Notes: a model not told the origin generated them from the sequence alone. DNA of 64,000 nucleotides from Berkiella sp964496435 (GCA_964496435.1 CAZBZP010000009.1:48761-112760), one strand, 5' to 3'. Shown: positions 26,960 to 35,872, numbered from the stretch's first letter. Numbers and translations are program-made.

Positions 26960-27760
26960 TTAACCTTTTTTGCTATATAAATCAGTCAGCTTTGCTTCAG
27001 GATACTGCGCATTTAACAATAGCTTAGAACGCTGTTCCATTTTTTTATCATCAAAATGTCTGCCCAGCTCAACAGCCAATAATAAAGAACGGGCATTGGC
27101 TTTAGAGAGTTGGGTGAAGCGTGCATGATAATCTTTGGCTGCATCAAAATTTCGCGTTTGGAATTTTAATATCGCCAATTCTAATAAGGCATTGGGTCTG
27201 TTTATATCGTAGCGTAAGGATTTTTCAAGGTATTCGGTTGCCTTGGCAACATCAGGAATTTGTAAAACACAAAGACCGGCATTTTCAAAAGCTTCGGCCG
27301 TTTGATTAAAGTTAGGATCTTCCACTGCTTTTAGGAATTCTTTTTCTGCTTGTTTGTATTTTTTAGCACGGCATAAAAAGGCACCATACATATTGTGCTC
27401 ATTTCCCCCTTTGCCATTTAAGCTCAAGGCTTTCAAATACGCTTTTTCAGCTTCTTCTCTTTCACCTACCCGTTCAAGAAAATAGCCATAGGAATAATGC
27501 ACTTCGGGTAAATTTGGTGCTAACTCTTTGGCACGGATAAACTTTGCTTTTGCTCTGGCAATTTGATCTTGTTTTAAGTAGCCAACGCCCAGCTCCAAGT
27601 TGAGTTTTGCAGCCTTTTCTCTATCTGCAGAGGGCAGTTCATACAAACTATTGATAGTCCCTGGCTCTTTAGAGGGCTTTGCTGGGTTTTTTTGACATGC
27701 CGTTGTTAATGATCCAATCAATCCTAGTAATATGAAAAATTTCCCTTTTTTCATCAACAT
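26960..27760 (-). CDS. pilW: Type IV pilus biogenesis lipoprotein PilW/PilF (TPR)
   Basis: The 266-residue protein has a lipoprotein signal with lipobox TTAC near residue 22. About six TPR motifs follow (KLNLELGVGYLKQDQIARAK, PEVHYSYGYFLERVGEREEA, EHNMYGAFLCRAKKYKQAE). PilF/PilW is the outer membrane pilotin for the PilQ secretin. It follows rlmN closely, the conserved order ndk-rlmN-pilF. No other pilus genes are in the window. Confidence 0.88.
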   Translation of the reverse strand: MLMKKGKFFILLGLIGSLTTACQKNPAKPSKEPGTINSLYELPSADREKAAKLNLELGVGYLKQDQIARAKAKFIRAKELAPNLPEVHYSYGYFLERVGEREEAEKAYLKALSLNGKGGNEHNMYGAFLCRAKKYKQAEKEFLKAVEDPNFNQTAEAFENAGLCVLQIPDVAKATEYLEKSLRYDINRPNALLELAILKFQTRNFDAAKDYHARFTQLSKANARSLLLAVELGRHFDDKKMEQRSKLLLNAQYPEAKLTDLYSKKG

Positions 27761-27771
27761 TTTTTACTTCC

Positions 27772-28911
27772 TTAAGTATGTTCTCTTAACTCATTTTGAT
27801 TAGATTGTAGATTTGAAGCAATGTTCTTTTTAAATTTGAGGCTGCGCTGGGTTCTGTCTTTCACTTGACCAGCAAGCTGCCCACAGGCAGCATCTATATC
27901 ATCACCACGGGTTTTTCGCTTCATGGTGACTAAGCCTGCTTCCATGAGAATAGTCTGAAATTGTTGAATCGTTTTATCATCAGAACGTTCATATTTTGTA
28001 CCAAAAAAAGGATTAAAGGGGATTAAATTCACTTTTGAAGGCACATTTTTAAGCACGCGAATAAGCTCATGAGCATGTTCAGGCTTATCATTCACACCTT
28101 TGAGCATTACATATTCCATTGTAATACGTCGGCGTTTATCATCGCGTAAATAACGCTTACAAGCTGCTAACAATTCAGCAATAGGATATTTCTTATTGAT
28201 AGGAACAAGTTCTGTTCTTAAAGCATCATTAGGCGCGTGCAATGAAACCGCTAAGGCTACATCACATGCATCTCTTAATTGATCAATAGCAGGCACGACC
28301 CCTGAGGTGCTCAAGGTAACACGACGCTTTGATAATCCATAAGCCAGATCATCCAACATGAGATTCATTGCCTTAACCACATTGTCAAAGTTAAGCAATG
28401 GCTCGCCCATGCCCATCATTACCACATTGGTAACGGGTCTGTCGGGAATAACAAAAACGCCTTCGGCCTTTAAGGTTTTAACAACCGTCCATAATTGGCC
28501 AATGATTTCAGCAGACGTTAAATTACGCTGAAAACCTTGTTGGGCCGTATGACAAAAACTGCAATTTAAAGCACAGCCTACTTGTGAGGAAACGCAAAGC
28601 GTTGCGCGTTCAGGCTCTGGGATGTAAACCGTTTCAACCGCACCACCACCATCGACTTTAAATAACCACTTACGGGTTCCATCTTTGGCTTGATGCTGGC
28701 TGATTACTTCTGGCGGCCTAATCTCGCAGCGCTCGCTTAATTTTTGACGAAGCGCTTTACTGAGATTAGTCATCACGGCGAAATCATCAACCGATTGGGC
28801 ATGGATCCACTTTAACAATTGTTGCGCCCGAAAAGGCTGCTCACCCAATTCAGTTAAGACTTGGGCGAGGGTTTTTAGATCGCATCCTAATAGGTTGATT
28901 TTCTCTGTCAC
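27772..28911 (-). CDS. rlmN: Dual-specificity 23S rRNA / tRNA adenine-C2 methyltransferase
   Basis: RlmN is a radical-SAM enzyme that makes m2A2503 in 23S rRNA and m2A37 in some tRNAs. The iron-sulphur cluster cysteines are Cys113, Cys117 and Cys120 in GCALNCSFCHTAQQGF. The C-terminal catalytic cysteine is in the AACGQL motif. Length (379) is typical. It starts with GTG, whose first G is the last base of the ndk stop codon, so translation is probably coupled. Confidence 0.97.
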   Translation of the reverse strand: MTEKINLLGCDLKTLAQVLTELGEQPFRAQQLLKWIHAQSVDDFAVMTNLSKALRQKLSERCEIRPPEVISQHQAKDGTRKWLFKVDGGGAVETVYIPEPERATLCVSSQVGCALNCSFCHTAQQGFQRNLTSAEIIGQLWTVVKTLKAEGVFVIPDRPVTNVVMMGMGEPLLNFDNVVKAMNLMLDDLAYGLSKRRVTLSTSGVVPAIDQLRDACDVALAVSLHAPNDALRTELVPINKKYPIAELLAACKRYLRDDKRRRITMEYVMLKGVNDKPEHAHELIRVLKNVPSKVNLIPFNPFFGTKYERSDDKTIQQFQTILMEAGLVTMKRKTRGDDIDAACGQLAGQVKDRTQRSLKFKKNIASNLQSNQNELREHT

Positions 28912-29342
28912 TATCTCACTCGTTCACACAGTTCGTTATTTTTAAAAAAGAATTGGATTTCTTTTGCTGCTGTTTCTGGCGCATCTGAACCATGAACTGC
29001 ATTTTCATCAATGGAGCTAGCAAAATCAGCGCGAATGGTGCCTTTATCCGCTTTCTTAGGATCGGTAGCGCCCATTACATCACGATTTTTAGTAATCGCA
29101 TTTTCGCCTTCTAAAACTTGCACTAAAACTGGGCCGCTGATCATAAAGCTAACGAGATCATTAAAGAAAGGACGTTCTTTATGAACTTCGTAGAAACCTT
29201 CTGCTTGTTCACGGGTTAATTGCATCATTTTAGCAGCAACAACGCGAAGATTTGCTTTTTCAAAGCGCGCAATAATGTCACCGATATGGTTTTTTGCAAC
29301 AGCATCAGGTTTGATGATGGATAGGGTTCTTTCTAAGGCCAT
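28911..29342 (-). CDS. ndk: Nucleoside diphosphate kinase
   Basis: Ndk equilibrates nucleoside di- and triphosphates. The active-site His117 lies in NAVHGSDAPETA. From ATG 29342 the product is 143 residues, exactly the usual size, and GGAG lies six bases upstream. The frame extends 19 more codons to 29399 but that part is hydrophobic and non-homologous. It overlaps rlmN by one base. The isc operon ends 89 bases upstream on the same strand. Confidence 0.97.
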   Translation of the reverse strand: MALERTLSIIKPDAVAKNHIGDIIARFEKANLRVVAAKMMQLTREQAEGFYEVHKERPFFNDLVSFMISGPVLVQVLEGENAITKNRDVMGATDPKKADKGTIRADFASSIDENAVHGSDAPETAAKEIQFFFKNNELCERVR

Positions 29343-29431
29343 TATAATCTCCGAGGTCATTAATCCAACTAAAATATTAAGCCCAACTATTATACCCAAG
29401 GTAGGGCGTATAAGGAATGAGGGGCACCATA

Positions 29432-29632
29432 TCAGGCAACTTCATCCATCCAAGCCATCTGAATCGCTTCTAAAATCTTCTCGTTGCTCTTTTTAGGATC
29501 ATCACTGAAACCAGGCAGTTCACAGATCCAGCGATGCAAATCAGTAAAACGCACATATTGGGGATCAACCGCTTGATGAATGTCCGCTAGTTCACGGGCA
29601 ATATCATGCACATCTGTCCATTGATAATTCAT
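29432..29632 (-). CDS. iscX: Fe-S assembly protein IscX
   Basis: IscX is a 66-residue acidic adaptor that binds IscS and modulates cluster assembly, possibly with iron. The family pattern is clear: WTDVHDIARELADIHQ, then DPQYVRFTDLHRWI and the final EAIQMAWMDEV. It overlaps fdx by one base and is the last gene of the isc operon, as in Enterobacteria. Confidence 0.96.
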   Translation of the reverse strand: MNYQWTDVHDIARELADIHQAVDPQYVRFTDLHRWICELPGFSDDPKKSNEKILEAIQMAWMDEVA

Positions 29633-29970
29633 TAGCGTTTCTCCGATACTTGGTTGATGGTGTATTTAGGGATCTCTACTGTTAAATCTTCATCTTGCAC
29701 AATCGCTTGACACCCTAAACGAGACTCCGGTTCAAGTCCCCAGGCCTTATCCAGCAAATCTTCCTCACGATCAGAGGCTTCATCCAAAGAATCAAAACCC
29801 TGGCGCACAATAATGTGGCAAGTCGTACAAGCGCAGGATTTCTCACAGGCATGTTCAATGTCGATGCCATTTTCTAAGGCAACATCTAAAATGGAAACAC
29901 CAGGTTCAACCTCAACGGTTTTCCCTTGGGGACATATTTGTGGATGCGCTAAAAAAGTGATTTTTGTCAT
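29632..29970 (-). CDS. fdx: 2Fe-2S ferredoxin of the ISC system
   Basis: This is the adrenodoxin-type ferredoxin that supplies electrons to ISC cluster assembly. The 112 residues include cluster cysteines Cys42, Cys48 and Cys51 (in ACEKSCACTTC) and the fourth in RLGCQAIV near residue 87. It overlaps the end of hscA by four bases. Confidence 0.97.
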   Translation of the reverse strand: MTKITFLAHPQICPQGKTVEVEPGVSILDVALENGIDIEHACEKSCACTTCHIIVRQGFDSLDEASDREEDLLDKAWGLEPESRLGCQAIVQDEDLTVEIPKYTINQVSEKR

Positions 29971-31808
29971 AGCAAGCTCTTCTCGATATCGTCGATTGCT
30001 TTACCTGAAAGTACTTGCGCCAATGCAGAATTTAAACGTAATTCAGCAAAAGCTTGAACCTCACCTTCCATGGCCTCTAAGGCTTGTTTGATTTGCGCGC
30101 GCTGATTACTTTCAATAGCTTGAACTAAGTTTAGTTTTTTATCTTCCAAGGCTTTGCGCTTCTCTTGCGATAAGAGATAAGCATCAACAGCCAAGGCTCT
30201 TTCTAAGCTCAACATTAAAATGTTGGCTTCTTGAATTTTTTCATGGAGCTTGCGCTCTTGTAAATCTGCACTTGCATGCTGTACTGAATCTTCAATAAAA
30301 CTCATGATTTGCGCTTCACTCAAACCATAGGTTGGCTTAACGGCTATGGCATTTTGTACGCCTGATATGGTTTCTATCGCTTGCACATTTAACAAGCCAT
30401 CACAATCTACGCTAAAGGTCACTTCAATGCGCGCCTTTCCAGCTGGCATGATAGGAAAACCTGATAAATCAAAATGGGCCAGTGAACGACAATCTTTTGC
30501 CATTTCACGCTCGCCTTGCACAACATGCAAGGACAAACCCGTTTGACCTTCTTGATAAGTAGTAAATGTTTGGGTTGCAATGGCAGGGATGGGGGTATTA
30601 CGCAACAATATTTTATCAACCACGCCACCCATCATCTCTATGCCGAGCGACAAAGGTAAAACATCCAATAGCAACATATCATGAAAGGTTTGGTTGCCAG
30701 ATAAAATACTTGCTTGAATAGCAGCGCCCATGGCCACCACTTTTTCTGGGTCAAGATCAATTAAAGGGGTTTTACCAAAAAAGTGCGCTACGCTATCTTG
30801 AATCGTGCGTGCTCTTGTCATGCCACCGACCAAAACAACATGCTCAATATCTTGTGCTTTGATTTTGGCATCTTTGAGCACTCGGCCACATATCGTGAGC
30901 GTTCTTTGGACAAGCTCAGCTATCAACTGATTAAATAAAGTTAAGGTTAGGACACCCTGCCAACCATTGCTGCAATCAATGTGGACGCTATCTTGTGTAC
31001 TTAAGGCTTCTTTTGCCGCTTTGGCTTTTTGAATCAATTCAGCATATTGCAAGGGCGCTGGGGATTGTTGTTGTATCCAAGCAGCCACTATTCTATCAAT
31101 ATCATCGCCACCTAAGGCTGTATCGCCGGCTGTGGCTAAGACTTCTAAAACGCCATTGCTTAACGAAAGCAAGGAAACGTCAAAAGTGCCACCGCCTAGA
31201 TCAAAAACCAAGCAAGTACCTTTGGCACCTTTATCTAAGCCATATGCGATGGCCGCTGCGGTTGGTTCATTTAGCAAACGAAGCACATTCAGGCCCGCCA
31301 ACTTAGCCGCATCTTTCGTGGCTTGTCGTTGCGCATCATCAAAATAAGCTGGCACCGTAATAACGGCATCTTGAATATCAGGTGCAAATCTTTGAGCACG
31401 TTGTTTGAGTGTTTTTAAAATTTCAGCGGAAACTTGCACAGGGTTAACAAGGCCTTGTGCAGTTTTTAGCTGACAAACTGCAGCATTTTCGTCATTTAAT
31501 TCATAAAGAGATAAACCTTGTGCGTCCATCACTTCCTTGGGGCTTCTTCCCATCAATCGTTTTACCGACATAATAGTGTCTTTGGGGAAAGCGCTAAATT
31601 TAGCTAGTGCTTTCTTGCCAACAAGAATGTTATCAACCCCATAATGCACAACTGAAGGCAAAAGCACTTGTGCCTCCTCGTCTTGGAGCACTTGAATTTC
31701 ACCGTCACAATCAAGTGCAACTAAGGAATGCGTTGTGCCCAAGTCAATACCCAGTGCTTGCTTTTTCGGCTTAAAATCTTGCGGCTCTTCAATGGTTAAA
31801 AATGGCAT
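29967..31808 (-). CDS. hscA: Hsp70-type chaperone HscA
   Basis: HscA is the specialised DnaK homologue that binds the LPPVK motif of IscU and drives cluster transfer with HscB. The ATPase domain carries GIDLGTTHSLVA, VFDLGGGTFDVSLL and VVLVGGMTRAR; the peptide-binding domain follows from about residue 380. At 613 residues it matches the family (616). It overlaps fdx by four bases and follows hscB by six. Confidence 0.98.
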   Translation of the reverse strand: MPFLTIEEPQDFKPKKQALGIDLGTTHSLVALDCDGEIQVLQDEEAQVLLPSVVHYGVDNILVGKKALAKFSAFPKDTIMSVKRLMGRSPKEVMDAQGLSLYELNDENAAVCQLKTAQGLVNPVQVSAEILKTLKQRAQRFAPDIQDAVITVPAYFDDAQRQATKDAAKLAGLNVLRLLNEPTAAAIAYGLDKGAKGTCLVFDLGGGTFDVSLLSLSNGVLEVLATAGDTALGGDDIDRIVAAWIQQQSPAPLQYAELIQKAKAAKEALSTQDSVHIDCSNGWQGVLTLTLFNQLIAELVQRTLTICGRVLKDAKIKAQDIEHVVLVGGMTRARTIQDSVAHFFGKTPLIDLDPEKVVAMGAAIQASILSGNQTFHDMLLLDVLPLSLGIEMMGGVVDKILLRNTPIPAIATQTFTTYQEGQTGLSLHVVQGEREMAKDCRSLAHFDLSGFPIMPAGKARIEVTFSVDCDGLLNVQAIETISGVQNAIAVKPTYGLSEAQIMSFIEDSVQHASADLQERKLHEKIQEANILMLSLERALAVDAYLLSQEKRKALEDKKLNLVQAIESNQRAQIKQALEAMEGEVQAFAELRLNSALAQVLSGKAIDDIEKSLL

Positions 31809-31814
31809 AGGATT

Positions 31815-32303
31815 TTATTCTTCTAGTTCTTCAATTAATCGCAAGTAAAATTGCATTTGACGGACAATCTCGCGTGCCTTTAGTAAGGATGAGGCGCTAG
31901 GATTATCAAGCTGTGATTGCAATTGCTTTTCACAATCCCCTACACTTTGCTCAATCTCACTCAATACTGTTTTATCTTTGTCCGCTATTCTCTCGCGCAG
32001 TTCCATTTGCGTCATTAAGAACGTACTGTCCATAGCAGTGTCTGTTTCTAAACCAGCATCAATGCCTTGTAGCTTCAATATATAAATTGCTCTTTTTATA
32101 GGCGAACTTAAAATTTGATAAGCATCATTGATTAAGGATGCTTGCAACAGGGCTGCACGCTGCTCTGCGCTTGAATGTTGCGCAAATTTATCTGGGTGTG
32201 CTGCTTGCTGAAGTTGATAGTAACGCGTTTTAATCTCAGCCATGTTTTGTGTAAACGTTTTATTTAAACCAAACAAGGAGAAATAATCGTTTTGTGTTAG
32301 CAC
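31815..32303 (-). CDS. hscB: J-domain cochaperone HscB
   Basis: HscB delivers IscU to HscA. The N-terminal J domain begins YFSLFGL and contains HPDKF, the HPD loop that stimulates the HscA ATPase. The C-terminal helical IscU-binding domain covers about residues 85-162. Length (162) is near the usual 171. Placed between iscA and hscA. Confidence 0.96.
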   Translation of the reverse strand: MLTQNDYFSLFGLNKTFTQNMAEIKTRYYQLQQAAHPDKFAQHSSAEQRAALLQASLINDAYQILSSPIKRAIYILKLQGIDAGLETDTAMDSTFLMTQMELRERIADKDKTVLSEIEQSVGDCEKQLQSQLDNPSASSLLKAREIVRQMQFYLRLIEELEE

Positions 32304-32308
32304 AATCG

Positions 32309-32707
32309 TTACTCATCTGTCAGGGTGAAACTTTCACCACAACCGCATTGATTACCCACATTGGGGTTATCAAATTGTAAACCTTCATTGATACCTTCTT
32401 TGCGAAAATCCATGACGGTGCCACCTTTGAAGAATTTCAAATAAATTTCTTTATCAACCAGCACGGTGATGTCTTCTGCTTTAAAAGCATAATCAATTAC
32501 TTTTTGACTTTCTGGATAAGCAAATTCTAAAACATACTCATAACCTGAGCAGCCTGCTTTCTTTACGCCAACACGGATACCGATGGGTTTTTTGCTCGTT
32601 GCCTTTTCGATTTTGCGGCGCAAATGAACCAAGGCACTGTTGGTGACCTTCAAGCCAGGATCGAAAGCCGGTAAATCAGCTGGTTGTTGCATCATGGGTT
32701 CGTTCAT
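32309..32707 (-). CDS. iscA: A-type iron-sulphur carrier IscA
   Basis: The three ligand cysteines of A-type carriers are present: one in KKAGCSGYEY and two in CGCGESF near the C-terminus. The 132 residues include an N-terminal extension of about 20 compared with E. coli IscA (107). The gene overlaps the end of iscU by 32 bases. Start codons at 32695 and 32692 would shorten the protein but still overlap, so the exact start is uncertain. Confidence 0.93.
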   Translation of the reverse strand: MNEPMMQQPADLPAFDPGLKVTNSALVHLRRKIEKATSKKPIGIRVGVKKAGCSGYEYVLEFAYPESQKVIDYAFKAEDITVLVDKEIYLKFFKGGTVMDFRKEGINEGLQFDNPNVGNQCGCGESFTLTDE

Positions 32708-33083
32708 TTTTTGCTCGATAATCTTTAACTGCTGCTTTGATAGCGTCTTCTGCTAGTAAAGAGCAGTGTATTTTCACGGGAGGCAATTTTAGCTCTTGTG
32801 CTATCTCTACATTTTTTATTTTATCAGCTTCTTCTAAGGTTCGCCCCTTTAACCACTCAGTAGCCAATGAGCTTGAAGCTATCGCGGAACCACACCCATA
32901 GGTTTTAAAAACCGCATTTTTAATGGTGCCAGAATCTTTATCAACCTCAATTTGCAGCTGCATCACATCGCCGCAAGCAGGTGCACCCACCATGCCTGTA
33001 CCCACGTCAGGATTATTTTTATCTAATTTGCCAACGTTGCGTGGATTTTCGTAGTGATCAATCACTTTTTCATTATATGCCAT
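32676..33083 (-). CDS. iscU: Fe-S cluster scaffold IscU
   Basis: IscU is the scaffold on which 2Fe-2S clusters are built. It has the conserved cysteines Cys37 (PACGD, with Asp39), Cys64 (YGCGSA) and Cys107 (KIHCSLL), and the HscA recognition motif LPPVK at 100-104. Length (135) fits. It follows iscS by 17 bases. Confidence 0.98.
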   Translation of the reverse strand: MAYNEKVIDHYENPRNVGKLDKNNPDVGTGMVGAPACGDVMQLQIEVDKDSGTIKNAVFKTYGCGSAIASSSLATEWLKGRTLEEADKIKNVEIAQELKLPPVKIHCSLLAEDAIKAAVKDYRAKNERTHDATTS

Positions 33084-33100
33084 GGCTTCCTCTTACTTAC

Positions 33101-34309
33101 TTAATGCGCAGCCCATTGGATGGTGCTCAAATCTATACCTTCTTTATACATATCCCATAAGGGAGACATATCACGTAATCGCGTAATAATTTTACGTACG
33201 CTGCTAATAGCTTGCTTTACTTCATCTTCCGTGGTGAAACGACCTAAGGAAAACCGCAAGCTGCTATGCGCTAATTCATCACTCACCCCTAAGGCGCGTA
33301 ACACATAAGAGGGCTCTAAACTTGCTGATGTGCAGGCTGAACCTGAAGACAGGGCTAAATCTTTTAAGCCCATTATCAGAGATTCACCTTCAATATAATT
33401 GATACTGACATTTAAAATGCCAGGCAAGGCATGTGTAGGGTGACCATTTAAATAGATCTCTTCAATATCTTGCAAACCTTGCCACAATTTGTCTTTGAGC
33501 GCTTTAATTCTAACCGCTTCATCATGCATTTCTAATTTGGCAATACGGCAAGCCTCTCCCATTCCCACGATTTGATGTGTGGGCAAAGTACCAGAACGCA
33601 TGCCTCTTTCATGACCACCACCATGGATTTGCGGATTAATGCGCACGCGTGGTTTTCTTCTGACATACAATGCGCCTATGCCTTTTGGGCCATAGATTTT
33701 GTGGCCAGAAATTGAAAGCAAATCAATTTCATTTTGCTGCATATCTAATGGGATTTTACCAATAGATTGCGCTGCATCGACATGGAAAATGATGCCTTTC
33801 TCGCGGGTTAATTTACCAATGCCGATAATATCCTGAATTGTGCCAATTTCATTATTAGCATGCATAATTGAAACTAAACAGGTATCAGGACGAATGGCCT
33901 CGCGCACTTTCTCAACGCTGATGAGCCCCTGCTTGTCTGGGTCAAGATAAGTGACTTCATAGCCTTCTCTTTCGAGTTGACGACAAGTATCTAAAATTGC
34001 TTTGTGTTCAATTCTGCTGGTAATGATATGTTTACCTTTGCGTTGATAAAACTGAACAGCACCTTTTAGAGCAAGATTATCTGATTCGGTTGCGCCACTT
34101 GTCCATACAATTTCTTTTTCATCAGCATTAATTAATGCAGCAACATCGGCACGCGCTTTTTCAATCAGCTCCTCTGCTTTCCAGCCATAAGCATGTGATC
34201 GAGAAGCAGGATTTCCAAATTCCTCTTTCATACAAGCAACCATTTTTTCAATAACCCGCTCATCTAAAGGGGTGGTGGCTGCATAATCAAAATAAAGCTG
34301 CTTTCTCAT
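33101..34309 (-). CDS. iscS: Cysteine desulfurase IscS
   Basis: IscS is a PLP enzyme that takes sulphur from cysteine for Fe-S clusters and tRNA thiolation. The PLP lysine is Lys204 in SGHKIYGPKG and the persulphide cysteine is Cys326 in SSGSACTSAS, close to E. coli numbering. The 402 residues match the family. Its ATG overlaps the stop of the upstream 84-codon gene by four bases. Confidence 0.98.
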   Translation of the reverse strand: MRKQLYFDYAATTPLDERVIEKMVACMKEEFGNPASRSHAYGWKAEELIEKARADVAALINADEKEIVWTSGATESDNLALKGAVQFYQRKGKHIITSRIEHKAILDTCRQLEREGYEVTYLDPDKQGLISVEKVREAIRPDTCLVSIMHANNEIGTIQDIIGIGKLTREKGIIFHVDAAQSIGKIPLDMQQNEIDLLSISGHKIYGPKGIGALYVRRKPRVRINPQIHGGGHERGMRSGTLPTHQIVGMGEACRIAKLEMHDEAVRIKALKDKLWQGLQDIEEIYLNGHPTHALPGILNVSINYIEGESLIMGLKDLALSSGSACTSASLEPSYVLRALGVSDELAHSSLRFSLGRFTTEDEVKQAISSVRKIITRLRDMSPLWDMYKEGIDLSTIQWAAH

Positions 34310-34560
34310 ACTACTTTTTCCAGATTGCGTTTCTTGCTAAATAAATGGTTCATTGGCCCTTTGGGCGTTATATTTACTTCAGTTGTTGGCTCAAAAGGGT
34401 TAAAGGGTTTGCCTTTTTTAAACTGAATGGTATAGGGATAAAATTGACGTATTGTCACCAAGCCTTGTTTTAATAATTGTTGCGCCATCATTGATGAACA
34501 ATGACTTTTAATATTGGCATCACTAGAAAGCAACAAAACCTTGTTCATATTGTTAAGCAT
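34306..34560 (-). CDS. Unrecognised 84-residue protein inside the isc operon
   Basis: This gene lies between iscR and iscS, where most isc operons have nothing. It overlaps iscR by eight bases and iscS by four (ATGA), so it is very likely translated and coupled. The N-terminus reads like a small alpha/beta fold (NKVLLLSSDANIKSH, then a helix SSMMAQQLLKQG). The second half is basic and proline-rich (FKKGKPFNPFEP). There is a single cysteine, so it is unlikely to hold a cluster alone. I do not know a family for it. Start could be ATG 34560 or the Met five codons later. Confidence 0.7.
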   Translation of the reverse strand: MLNNMNKVLLLSSDANIKSHCSSMMAQQLLKQGLVTIRQFYPYTIQFKKGKPFNPFEPTTEVNITPKGPMNHLFSKKRNLEKVV

Positions 34561-35017
34561 GTTCTAACCCCACAAAGTTGAGTGGTACGCGCTTTTGAAT
34601 GGCAATTTCTTTTACTTGGGGTTTCTTGGCTAAAGCACCCAGCGTGATACCTTGAAAAAAATGTGAAATTTTATCATTAAGCTCATCCCACAAATGATGC
34701 GTAAGGCACATTGCACCTTCATGGCAATTGCTCTTGCCTTGGCAACGTGTGGTATCAATTTTTTCTTCAACAGCTTCAATGATATCAGCCAGGGTAATGC
34801 TATCGGCTGATTTGGCGAGCACATAACCGCCTTTTGCGCCACGCACGCTTTTTAAAAGACCTTTGCTACGCATTACCCCTGCAAGCCTTTCTAAATAAGC
34901 CGCAGAGATCCCATGACGCAATGCGAGTTGCGAGATGGTAATTGGGCCTTCTTGTTGGTGTAAGGCGAGATCAAGCAATGCTGTCACGGCATAACGACCC
35001 TTAGCTGTTAGTTTCAT
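34553..35017 (-). CDS. iscR: Rrf2-family Fe-S regulator IscR
   Basis: IscR senses Fe-S status with a 2Fe-2S cluster and represses the isc operon. The winged-helix N-terminus (ISQLALRHGISAAYLERLAGVMRSKGLL) is intact. Ligands Cys92, Cys98, Cys104 and His107 are in the same positions as in E. coli. First gene of the operon, with a near-consensus IscR type 1 site 38 bases upstream of the start. Confidence 0.97.
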   Translation of the reverse strand: MKLTAKGRYAVTALLDLALHQQEGPITISQLALRHGISAAYLERLAGVMRSKGLLKSVRGAKGGYVLAKSADSITLADIIEAVEEKIDTTRCQGKSNCHEGAMCLTHHLWDELNDKISHFFQGITLGALAKKPQVKEIAIQKRVPLNFVGLEHA

Positions 35018-35054
35018 AACAAACTATCCCCTTTTAAGATGGGGGAAGGGTCGC

Positions 35055-35079
35055 ATACCCGACCAAATTAGTCAAGATT
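35055..35079 (-). promoter_or_regulatory. IscR type 1 operator upstream of iscR
   Basis: Read on the minus strand, the 25-base site matches the published E. coli type 1 consensus (ATASYYGACTRWWW then YAGTCRRSTAT) at 22 of 25 positions by my hand alignment. The halves are CTTGACTA and GGTCGGGTAT. It contains TTGACT, which could serve as the -35 box. This supports cluster-dependent autorepression of the whole operon. The -10 element is not obvious. Confidence 0.75.
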
Positions 35080-35113
35080 CAGTTGCATAGAATTAGCGGT
35101 GATTTCTGAGTAG

Positions 35114-35134
35114 GGGCGGACTTCATGTCCGCCC
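35114..35134 (-). terminator. GC-rich hairpin after trmJ
   Basis: GGGCGGAC and GTCCGCCC form a perfect 8-bp stem around a five-base loop, about 15 bases beyond the trmJ stop. There is no T-tract on the minus strand, so it may be a dispersed hairpin or a weak terminator separating trmJ from iscR. Confidence 0.4.
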
Positions 35135-35149
35135 TTCTTAATTAACCTG

Positions 35150-35872
35150 CTACTTTCCAGCCATTTTCAAAAAACCGCGGAGAATATTGATTTCTTCTGT
35201 TTCTAATTGCGCTTTTGAGAATAATCGTTTCAATCGGGGCAGGAGTTTTTTGGGGTGGCTTGGGTCCATAAAGCCGATTTGAACTGCAATCCGTTCAAAA
35301 TGTTCTAAAAGGCCGGTGACCTCATCCATGGTCGCTTTTTGGGAAAATTCCTCGCTATTTGCTTCAAGAACACTATCCTTGCTCGCAAGATAGGATTGGT
35401 AAATCTCATAGGTAATCACTTGCACAGCAGCTGCTAAGTTGAGTGAGGAATACCCCGGATTTGTGGGAATAAATAAATGATAATCACAGCGCTGCAATTG
35501 TTCATTGGTTAAACCTGCACGCTCTTGACCAAAAATAAAGCCCACTTCTTGAGACGTGGCACTTAAGGCAATGGCTTTTTCAGCGGCAACTTTGGGGGTT
35601 AATTGCGGCCATGGAAATTCACGTGTTCTTGCTGAGGTGCCCAAGATCCAACGACAGTCCTTGATGGCTTCATCAAAAGTTGGCACCACGACAGCTTGTT
35701 CGAGTATATCATCGGCCCCTGATGCCCTACTGGTTGCTTCGGCATGCGGATAGTTGGCGGGCGCAACCAGGGTTAAACGGCTTAAACCCATGTTTTTCAT
35801 CGCCCGTGCTGTGGCACCAATATTTCCTGGATGAGTCGGTTCACATAAAATAATTCGAATATTATTCAACAT
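35150..35872 (-). CDS. trmJ: tRNA (cytidine/uridine-2'-O-)-methyltransferase TrmJ
   Basis: TrmJ is a SPOUT-class enzyme that methylates the ribose of residue 32 in tRNA. Family signatures are RIILCEPTHPGNIGATARAMKNMG at the N-terminus (start of that run about residue 5), FIFGQERAGLTNEQL and the knot segment SSLNLAAAVQVITYE. ATG 35872 is preceded by AGGAAG and gives 240 residues, the usual size. The frame is open 27 codons further, but that part overlaps the divergent suhB promoter region. In E. coli trmJ also sits next to iscR and suhB. Confidence 0.95.
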   Translation of the reverse strand: MLNNIRIILCEPTHPGNIGATARAMKNMGLSRLTLVAPANYPHAEATSRASGADDILEQAVVVPTFDEAIKDCRWILGTSARTREFPWPQLTPKVAAEKAIALSATSQEVGFIFGQERAGLTNEQLQRCDYHLFIPTNPGYSSLNLAAAVQVITYEIYQSYLASKDSVLEANSEEFSQKATMDEVTGLLEHFERIAVQIGFMDPSHPKKLLPRLKRLFSKAQLETEEINILRGFLKMAGK

